From an uncultured Eubacteriales bacterium (GTDB taxonomy: Bacteria > Bacillota > Clostridia > Oscillospirales > Acutalibacteraceae), in the NCBI GenBank assembly GCA_900321665.1, contig ONWY01000031.1:1-9432 (forward strand): a stretch of DNA of 9,432 bases, read 5' to 3'. Below the pieces are notes generated by a model. The model had not been told where the DNA came from. It saw nothing but the letters and a program-made list of their open reading frames with translations, and made no database searches. A program made the translations under genes and the position numbers. Every line of letters begins with the position of its first letter. The stretch's first letter is position 1. This document shows positions 1 to 5,041 of this stretch, piece after piece.

Positions 1-839
1 GACAGATAGTTGTAGTCACTGGAGCGCAGGAATCCGTAGCCGTCGGCGAGCAGTTCGAGCACGCCGTTGCCGGTGATGATATCGGCAAAGTCGTTGTAAT
101 ACTCCTCGCCCAATGATTTCACATACTCCGCAACATCGACCACATTGTTAAAATCACCGAAGCGCCATATCGGCACATAAGCGAGTTTTTTGCTTGTAAA
201 TAGTTCGCACACCGAGCAAACACTCTTTTTCCAACTTGCAAGGGTGTAATCAATATGGTTTAAGCCCATCGCCGCTGCAATCTGCGCCGCGTAAAACTCG
301 CTGTATGGCTCATTACCTGCATTGGCTGCACCCTCCGTGCCGCCCTTGTAAAGAAGTGTCTTGCCGCCAATCTGCCGCCAACCTTTGCGCAGCATACCGT
401 TTGTCGTAAACTCCGGAGAGGATGTAAACCCCTTTGCTTTTACACTACCGTAGCCTACATACGCGATGAGCGACAGTGTCTTTTCAAACGCATGGTCATA
501 GAGATTATAGTCGGCAAACTTACCGGTAAAGCCCTCTTTCACAACCCAATAGCAATCGTTCAGAGATAATCCCATGCACACATCCAAAATGCCGATAATA
601 TCATTTTCGGCAAGGTTCATTGAAGCTAATATTGCCTCTACATATCCCCTGTTTTTCGGGATCGTGCGAGAACGAAGCCATGACAAAACGCCTTCATCCG
701 AAACAGTCAGCCCAATCGGAAAAAGGTCTTTTTCAGCTTCATTGCTCCACTGCAGCTTGCACACGGCACCCTTCAGGCTCTCGTGTTCCAACGAAAACTT
801 CAAAAGCTCCGTATCAAAATGCTTTAGCACATAAACCAT
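1..839 (-). CDS. HipA-like kinase N-terminal part fused in frame to a Rho-like RNA-binding segment (partial, runs off left edge)
   Basis: The ORF starts at the ATG at 839 and stays open to base 1, giving 279 visible codons with the C-terminus outside the window. The start is set by AGGAGG (847-852) 7 nt upstream. Residues 1-253 resemble, from memory, the Firmicutes HipA-like family: a small N-terminal region, a 'LSLNDCYWV' stretch at 91-99, 'FTSSPEFTTNGML' at 138-150, and a nucleotide-loop-like 'LYKGGTEGAANAG' at 163-175 followed by 'EPYSEFYAAQIA'. HipA proteins are Ser/Thr kinases, often toxins that target tRNA synthetases. In that family the catalytic loop (NEDRHxxNFG type) should follow directly after residue 253. 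Here it is absent. Residues 257-279 instead read 'GNGVLELLADGYGFLRS' and onward, closely matching the Rho cold-shock domain (E. coli Rho 'GDGVLEILQDGFGFLRS'). The last ~80 bases are also visibly GC-richer. The product as written is probably kinase-dead. It is either a real fusion or an assembly join. Confidence 0.7.
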   Translation of the reverse strand, partial: MVYVLKHFDTELLKFSLEHESLKGAVCKLQWSNEAEKDLFPIGLTVSDEGVLSWLRSRTIPKNRGYVEAILASMNLAENDIIGILDVCMGLSLNDCYWVVKEGFTGKFADYNLYDHAFEKTLSLIAYVGYGSVKAKGFTSSPEFTTNGMLRKGWRQIGGKTLLYKGGTEGAANAGNEPYSEFYAAQIAAAMGLNHIDYTLASWKKSVCSVCELFTSKKLAYVPIWRFGDFNNVVDVAEYVKSLGEEYYNDFADIITGNGVLELLADGYGFLRSSDYNYL

Positions 840-845
840 AGGATT

Positions 846-852
846 ACCTCCT
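846..852 (-). promoter_or_regulatory. Strong Shine-Dalgarno for the HipA-like ORF
   Basis: On the minus strand this reads AGGAGGT, with 7 nt between AGGAGG and the ATG at 839. It fixes the start of the HipA-like ORF and suggests efficient translation. Confidence 0.85.
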
Positions 853-870
853 TTCTACTATAGTATTAAT

Positions 871-899
871 AATATAGCATTTTTTTATCATAAAAACAA
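871..899 (-). promoter_or_regulatory. Candidate sigma-A promoter for the HipA-like ORF
   Basis: On the minus strand, TTGTTT (894-899) is followed by a 17-nt AT-rich spacer and TATATT (871-876). The -10 matches the consensus at 5 of 6 positions, while the -35 matches mainly at TTG. It lies about 32 nt upstream of the ATG, which leaves a short leader carrying the ribosome binding site. The call rests on sequence similarity only. Confidence 0.5.
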
Positions 900-965
900 G
901 TTTAATATTACCGCGTAACTCCCTATTCGGTGCAAAATTGATGAGATGATAAAAAGCATGTATCG

Positions 966-998
966 GCAAAGCTCCGGGGCTTTTTCGCTTTTTTTGCC
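966..998 (+). terminator. Possible plus-strand intrinsic terminator in the intergenic region
   Basis: AAAGCT (968-973), loop CCGG and GGCTTT (978-983) can pair with one G-U wobble, followed by T-rich sequence (981-995) broken by CGC. The stem is short. No plus-strand gene lies to its left in this window, so if real it is an orphan or terminates a transcript that begins in the intergenic region. Confidence 0.35.
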
Positions 999-1064
999 AA
1001 AAATTGCATTTCATATTTTTTGCGGATTTTCACACAATAAAACTGCAAACGCTTTTCAATAGAT

Positions 1065-1081
1065 TTGCCGCACTGCGGCAA
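1065..1081. repeat. Perfect 17-nt palindrome upstream of the spore-protein gene
   Basis: TTGCCGCA, a central C and TGCGGCAA form a perfect 8+1+8 inverted repeat about 38 nt before the SASP start codon. No T-run follows on either strand, so it is not a terminator. It could be a regulator-binding site or a 5' leader hairpin (6-bp stem with a CACTG loop). The 841-1119 region otherwise shows the minus-strand promoter at its left end and the possible terminator at 966-998. No convincing gene was seen in it. Confidence 0.55.
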
Positions 1082-1119
1082 GTAAGTCTCATGGTTTTGA
1101 TAAGAGAAAGAGGGGTGTA

Positions 1120-1302
1120 ATGAAAATGGCAAATAAGCAGGCTAAGGAAGCTCTCAACAGCTTAAAGATGGAGGCTGCTAACGAAGTTGGTGTAAACCTT
1201 AAGAACGGTTACAATGGTGACCTCACTTCCAGACAGGCAGGTTCTATCGGCGGTCAGATGGTGAAGAACATGATCGCGAAGTATACAGGTTCAAGCAAAT
1301 AA
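1120..1302 (+). CDS. Alpha/beta-type small acid-soluble spore protein (SASP)
   Basis: This 60-residue protein matches the alpha/beta SASP family along almost its whole length. These proteins coat and protect DNA in the dormant spore and are degraded at germination. The GPR protease site is visible as KMEAANE|VGV (residues 16-25, cut after E22). It is followed by the conserved 'GYNGDLTSRQAGSIGGQMVK' block (30-49), which binds DNA. AGGGG (1111-1115) precedes the ATG at 1120 by 4 nt and a second in-frame ATG at 1126 by 10 nt, so 1126 is an equally plausible start (58 residues). The gene is monocistronic, convergent with the housekeeping run, and followed by a strong terminator. Family knowledge predicts forespore sigma-G control, but I found no convincing sigma-G promoter. 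Its presence implies an endospore former. Confidence 0.93.
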   Translation: MKMANKQAKEALNSLKMEAANEVGVNLKNGYNGDLTSRQAGSIGGQMVKNMIAKYTGSSK

Positions 1303-1314
1303 TTGAAATGAATG

Positions 1315-1353
1315 AAAAAGCTGCCGGGCAATCGCCGGGCAGCTTTGTTTTTT
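1315..1353. terminator. Bidirectional intrinsic terminator shared by the SASP gene and the ileS-comEA operon
   Basis: AAAGCTGCC (1317-1325) pairs perfectly with GGCAGCTTT (1338-1346). A further 3-bp GGC/GCC pairing lies inside it after one mismatch, leaving an AATC loop. On the plus strand a T-run follows (1348-1353). On the minus strand a run of five T follows (complement of 1315-1319). It sits between the stop codons of two convergent units, as expected for a shared terminator. Confidence 0.85.
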
Positions 1354-1408
1354 GCTGTTTTTTTACTTTTCTTTTTTATTTTTTGCCGTCAGGCGGGCTT
1401 TTTTGCGC

Positions 1409-1765
1409 TTAGCTGCAGGAGAGGTAGGTTTTGATTTTTTCATAGGTTTTTTCGCCGATGCCTTCCACCTGCAGCAGCTCCTCTTTGGACCGGAAGGCGC
1501 CGTGAGCGGCGCGGTAATCGAGGATATGCTGCGCGGTCTTTTCGCCGATGCCGGGCACGGTTTGCAACTGTGCGGCAGTGGCGGTATTGATATTGACCGG
1601 GTAAAACTGCGGCGCGGTCTGCTCTGCGGGCACGGTGGCTTTGCCGCGGTTTTCAAACACCTGCCCCCTCTGCCGCACCATCAGCCCGGCGCAGATGAAA
1701 ACTGCGGCGATAAGCACAACACCTATCGCCGCCAATATTCTAACTTGCTTTTGCTGCGCGCGCAT
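1409..1765 (-). CDS. comEA: ComEA-like membrane-anchored helix-hairpin-helix DNA-binding protein
   Basis: The protein has 118 residues. A short basic N-terminus is followed by one hydrophobic segment (about 10-30), a linker, and a ComEA-type double helix-hairpin-helix domain (about 57-116). That domain begins 'VNINTATAAQLQTVPGIGEKTA' and has a second hairpin 'VEGIGEKTYEKI' (100-111). ComEA proteins bind incoming double-stranded DNA at the outer face of the membrane during natural transformation. Short HhH proteins of this kind are also common in genomes without proven competence. Bacillus subtilis ComEA is about 205 residues and has an extra N-terminal SLBB-type domain that is missing here. 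The start at 1765 is chosen because its ATG overlaps the transketolase stop as TGATG and places the hydrophobic segment near the N-terminus. No clear ribosome binding site is visible, which suggests translational coupling. No other competence genes are in the window. Confidence 0.8.
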   Translation of the reverse strand: MRAQQKQVRILAAIGVVLIAAVFICAGLMVRQRGQVFENRGKATVPAEQTAPQFYPVNINTATAAQLQTVPGIGEKTAQHILDYRAAHGAFRSKEELLQVEGIGEKTYEKIKTYLSCS

Positions 1766-2715
1766 CACTTTTTCTTGGCGATAGCAATCGCTGCGGACTT
1801 TGCAATGTTTTCGGCAGAAAGCCCATATTTTTTCAGCAGCTCCCAAGCAGGACCGGATTCACCGAAGGTATCCTTCACGCCGACGCGCACCAAGGGAGTC
1901 GGGCATTCCTCGCTGAGCACCTCTGCTACAGCGGAGCCGAGCCCGCCAATGACGGAGTGCTCCTCCGCGGTGACAATGCAGCCGGTTTTCTTCGCACTCT
2001 CAATAATGATTTCCTTATCAATCGGCTTAATGGTTGCCATATTGACAATTCTGGCGCGAATACCCTGCCCTGCCAGGATATCCCTTGCCATCAGCGCTTC
2101 GTTGACCATCAAGCCGGTGGCAATAATCGTGACATCCTCGCCATCGGCAAGCACTTGACCCTTGCCGATTTTGAAGCGGTAATTTTCATTAAACACCTGC
2201 GGGATGGCAAGCCTGCCGAAGCGGACATACACGGGGCCATCGTGGCGCACAGCTTCCAACACCGCTGCCTTGGCTTCCACCACATCGGCAGGGTTGATGA
2301 CGACCATATTCGGGATAGAGCGCATCAGCGAGATATCCTCGTTGCACTGGTGGCTGGCACCGTCCTCGCCGACGGAAATGCCCGCGTGAGACGCGCAAAT
2401 TTTTACATTCAGCTTCGGGTAGGCAATGCTGTTTCTGATTTGCTCAAACGCTCTGCCGGTGGCAAACATGGCAAAGGAGGAAACCAAAACGGTCTTGCCG
2501 CAGGTAGCAAGCCCTGCCGCAACGCCCATCATATTTGCCTCGGCAATGCCGGCATCAAAAAACCTTTCGGGTGCAACCTTTTTATAAGTTAAAGACTTGG
2601 TGGCGGCGCCGAGGTCGGCATCCATCACCACGATATCCGGGCGGTCTGCGAGCTCCTCAAGTGCTGCCGCATAGCCCTCTCTTGTTGCCTTTTTCACTAC
2701 TTTTTTCTCTTCCAT
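1765..2715 (-). CDS. Transketolase, C-terminal subunit (pyrimidine-binding and C-terminal domains)
   Basis: This 316-residue protein corresponds to the second half of a full-length transketolase (about 660 residues). With the upstream subunit it would transfer two-carbon ketol units between sugar phosphates in the non-oxidative pentose phosphate pathway, using thiamine diphosphate. Visible signatures are the catalytic Glu region 'FFDAGIAEANM' (E59), 'SSFAMFATGRAFEQIRNS' (79-96), 'SHAGISVGEDGASHQ' (109-123) with its conserved His, and 'SLMRSIPNM' (129-137). A C-terminal swivelling domain follows from about residue 190. GGAGG lies 7 nt upstream of the ATG, inside the end of the N-subunit gene, and only 2 nt separate the two genes. 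Coupled expression in a 1:1 complex is inferred. DXS or a dehydrogenase E1-beta subunit is less likely, given the neighbour's transketolase signature. Confidence 0.92.
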   Translation of the reverse strand: MEEKKVVKKATREGYAAALEELADRPDIVVMDADLGAATKSLTYKKVAPERFFDAGIAEANMMGVAAGLATCGKTVLVSSFAMFATGRAFEQIRNSIAYPKLNVKICASHAGISVGEDGASHQCNEDISLMRSIPNMVVINPADVVEAKAAVLEAVRHDGPVYVRFGRLAIPQVFNENYRFKIGKGQVLADGEDVTIIATGLMVNEALMARDILAGQGIRARIVNMATIKPIDKEIIIESAKKTGCIVTAEEHSVIGGLGSAVAEVLSEECPTPLVRVGVKDTFGESGPAWELLKKYGLSAENIAKSAAIAIAKKK

Positions 2716-2717
2716 AC

Positions 2718-3557
2718 TTACGCCTCCAATTCTGCCAGGCGGAGCCTTAACTCGCCGATTGCCGTGATATACTGCTCTGCATCCGGTGCCTTACCGTGCC
2801 AACCGCACACATCCTCCATAAAGGAAACACCCTTGCCCTTGGTGGTCTTCATCACAATGGCGGTGGGCTTGCCCTTGGTGGCGCGCGCCTTGGCAAAAGC
2901 GCTCTCCATCTGCTCAAAATCGTGGCCGTCAATATTGATAACCTCAAAGCCGAATGCCTTGAATTTCTCATCAATCGGGTACGGAGAATTGACATCCTCC
3001 ACCGTGCCGTCAATTTGCAGGTTGTTATTATCTACAATGACAGTGAGGTTGTCCAGCTTCTTGGCAGCGGCAAACATGGCGGCTTCCCAAACCTCACCCT
3101 CTTCGATTTCACCGTCACCCAAAAGGGTGTAGACTCTGTAATCCTTTTTATCAATTTTTCCGGCAAGTGCCATACCGACTGCCGCGGAAACACCCTGACC
3201 GAGAGAACCGGTGGACATATCCACACCGGGTGTTTTGATATTCGGGTGCCCCTGCAGGGTGGAGCCGACCTTGCGCAGGCTCTTAATCTCCTCCTCGGAG
3301 ATAAAGCCCTTGAGCGCCAAAGCGCCGTAAAGCGCCGGTGCCGCGTGACCCTTTGAAAGGACAAAGCGGTCTCTGTTTTCGCTCTTTTCGTTAGACGGGA
3401 AAACGCGCATCTCATTAAAGTAGAGATAGGTAATCACATCTGCCGCCGACAAGGAGCCGCCGGGATGACCGCAGCCTGCATTAAAGGTTCCCTCAATCAC
3501 ATGAAGGCGCACTTTGCATGCCTTTTTCTCCAATTCCTTTAAAATTGATTTCTCCAT
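2718..3557 (-). CDS. Transketolase, N-terminal subunit (thiamine diphosphate-binding)
   Basis: This 279-residue protein is the thiamine-diphosphate-binding half of a split transketolase. Conserved blocks in order are 'GHPGGSLSAADV' (30-41), 'RFVLSKGHAAPALY' (64-77), 'GSLGQGVSAAVGMA' (117-130), and the cofactor motif starting 'GDGEIEEGEVWEA' (147-159) and ending in 'VDNNN' (175-179). Next comes 'KGKGVSFMED' (240-249), with the conserved His in 'GWHG'. AGGAGG lies 5 nt before the ATG, a strong ribosome binding site. The gene ends 2 nt before the C-subunit start. Split transketolases are well known in Clostridia, other Firmicutes and archaea, so the split is a family feature rather than a frameshift. 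The 39-nt gap to rluD shows no convincing promoter or terminator. Confidence 0.93.
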   Translation of the reverse strand: MEKSILKELEKKACKVRLHVIEGTFNAGCGHPGGSLSAADVITYLYFNEMRVFPSNEKSENRDRFVLSKGHAAPALYGALALKGFISEEEIKSLRKVGSTLQGHPNIKTPGVDMSTGSLGQGVSAAVGMALAGKIDKKDYRVYTLLGDGEIEEGEVWEAAMFAAAKKLDNLTVIVDNNNLQIDGTVEDVNSPYPIDEKFKAFGFEVINIDGHDFEQMESAFAKARATKGKPTAIVMKTTKGKGVSFMEDVCGWHGKAPDAEQYITAIGELRLRLAELEA

Positions 3558-3596
3558 AAAATCCTCCTGTAGTGAAATCGATTTTTACAATCTATA

Positions 3597-4517
3597 TCAT
3601 TGTTTTTTTAGCTTTTTTAAAAACGCGGTAAAGTAATCGGGCAGCTCGCTCTCCACCTCCACATAGCGCCCCGAGCGCGGATGCTCGAAGCCGATTAAGC
3701 GCGCGTGCAGGCATTGCCCGCCAAGAGATGTAATCACCTTTTTCGGCCCGTAAACCGCATCGCCCGCCACCGGGTGACCGATATGTGCCATATGCACCCT
3801 GATTTGGTGCGTTCTGCCTGTTTCCAAATGCAAGCGCACATGGGTGAAGCCCTCGTAGCGCTCGAGCACCTCAAAGTGGGTTACCGCCGGGCGCGCGTGC
3901 TTCTCGGTAACCGCCTGCTTCTTGCGGTGGGGCGGGTGCCTGCCAATCGGCGCATCGACCGTGCCGGTATCCTCTTTGATATTGCCGTAAACCACCGCTT
4001 CATACTCTCTGGTGAAGCTGTGGGCTTTAATTTGCCTGGCAAGCGATTGGTGGGCAAAATCATTTTTTGCCACAATCAACAGCCCGCTGGTGTCTTTATC
4101 AATGCGGTGCACAATGCCCGGTCGCAGCTCGCCGTTGATACCCGACAGGGAGGCGCCGCAGTGGTGCAGCAATGCATTCACCAGCGTGCCGCTCTCGTGA
4201 CCGGCTGCCGGGTGCACCACCATGCCCTTGGGCTTATTGACCACGAGCAAATCCTCATCCTCGTAGCGAATATCGAGCGGGATATCCTCCGGCGCGGTAT
4301 CTACCGGCTTTGGTTCGGGGGTGCGAATACTGATTCTGTCGCCCGCCTTCACCTTATAGTTTTTGCTCTGCGCCTTGCCGCCGACAAGCACATCGCCTTG
4401 CGCAATGAGCTGCTGCGCGCGCGAGCGCGTGACATCCGAAAAATAGGAAGCAACCACAACATCGAGCCGGTGCGCGGCACGCGCCTCATCGGCAGTAAAC
4501 AGAAAGGTTTTGCTCAT
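3597..4517 (-). CDS. rluD: RluA/RluD-family 23S rRNA pseudouridine synthase
   Basis: This 306-residue protein has an N-terminal S4 RNA-binding domain (about 15-65, 'HRLDVVVASYF' then 'SRAQQLIAQGDVLVGGKA'). The RluA-type catalytic domain begins near 85 with 'LLVVNKPKGMVVHPAAGH'. The catalytic signature 'HRIDKDTSGLLIVAKN' places the nucleophilic Asp at residue 140. 'HLETGRTHQIRVHMAHIGHPVAGDAVYG' is the second family hallmark. Such enzymes isomerise uridines in helix 69 (RluD) or other 23S rRNA sites in the cytoplasm. The exact target is inferred from the presence of the S4 domain and the ileS-lspA context, which matches the place of ylyB in Bacillus. The gene overlaps the lspA stop by 4 nt (ATGA), a sign of translational coupling. 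Confidence 0.92.
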   Translation of the reverse strand: MSKTFLFTADEARAAHRLDVVVASYFSDVTRSRAQQLIAQGDVLVGGKAQSKNYKVKAGDRISIRTPEPKPVDTAPEDIPLDIRYEDEDLLVVNKPKGMVVHPAAGHESGTLVNALLHHCGASLSGINGELRPGIVHRIDKDTSGLLIVAKNDFAHQSLARQIKAHSFTREYEAVVYGNIKEDTGTVDAPIGRHPPHRKKQAVTEKHARPAVTHFEVLERYEGFTHVRLHLETGRTHQIRVHMAHIGHPVAGDAVYGPKKVITSLGGQCLHARLIGFEHPRSGRYVEVESELPDYFTAFLKKLKKQ

Positions 4518-5032
4518 TGTCTCTTGTTATACTCTCGAATTTCCCTGCGCTTTTTGCCGAAATCAAACGCAATATCGGCAATCAGGTAAATGATAATCAT
4601 CGCCGCGCCGCAGGTAACCAAAATATCGGCAAAATTAAATACCGCGAAGTTGACAAAGGTCGGCTCGATAAAATCAATCACCTTACCGCGAAAGAGCCTG
4701 TCAATCATATTGCCGATGCCGCCCGAACAAATTAAAATTATGGCGGCTTTTAAAAACGGGCTGTTGAACGACGGGTACTTAAACTTTGCCTTCTTGCTGA
4801 ACAGCGCCACCATGCAAAGCACCACGCACACCGCGGTCACGATGATAAAGAACCACCGCGCATTCTTGAGCATGGAGAATGCCGCGCCCTCGTTTTCCAC
4901 AAAGCGAAAGCGAATAAAGCCGGGCACCAGCTCCACTGTTCCCTGCGGCTTCAGCCACGAGAGCATCACAAGCTTTGTGGCTTGGTCCGCCGCAACGAGA
5001 AGAATAATGATTATAATAAATAAAATGGTCAT
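4514..5032 (-). CDS. lspA: Lipoprotein signal peptidase (signal peptidase II)
   Basis: This 172-residue protein is the aspartyl protease of the cytoplasmic membrane that removes signal peptides from diacylglyceryl-modified prolipoproteins. Four hydrophobic segments are visible (about 2-15, 60-78, 93-107 and 133-153). Conserved features are 'ADQATK' (15-20), 'FVENEGAAFSM' (44-54), 'GGIGNMIDR' (104-112), and the catalytic pair D120 ('VIDF') and D136 ('FNFAD'). The length is typical of the family. It begins 9 nt after the ileS stop. The nearest purine-rich stretch (GGGAG, in the end of ileS) is about 15 nt upstream, too far for a standard ribosome binding site, so initiation may depend on translation of ileS. 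The basic C-terminal tail is probably cytoplasmic. Confidence 0.95.
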   Translation of the reverse strand: MTILFIIIIILLVAADQATKLVMLSWLKPQGTVELVPGFIRFRFVENEGAAFSMLKNARWFFIIVTAVCVVLCMVALFSKKAKFKYPSFNSPFLKAAIILICSGGIGNMIDRLFRGKVIDFIEPTFVNFAVFNFADILVTCGAAMIIIYLIADIAFDFGKKRREIREYNKRQ

Positions 5033-5041
5033 TTAGTTTGT

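Noticed and set aside
574..834. Plus-strand ORFs inside the HipA-like gene
   Set aside because: They are shadows of the minus-strand ORF, which has a strong ribosome binding site and clear family resemblance.
1005..1100. Sigma-G promoter for the SASP gene
   Set aside because: CATATTT and CACAATA resemble the -10 element, but no GNATR-type -35 is found at 16-18 nt spacing.
923..1132. Minus-strand 69-codon ORF overlapping the SASP start
   Set aside because: It has no recognisable family and overlaps the well-supported SASP start and its leader. The composition looks random.
1766..1846. Upstream in-frame start for the ComEA-like protein at 1846
   Set aside because: It would add 27 residues translated from the transketolase coding region ahead of the membrane segment. 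The TGATG overlap at 1765 is the normal operon arrangement.
1352..2158. Plus-strand 268-codon ORF across comEA and the end of transketolase
   Set aside because: It is antisense to two genes with clear conserved motifs and begins within the shared terminator.
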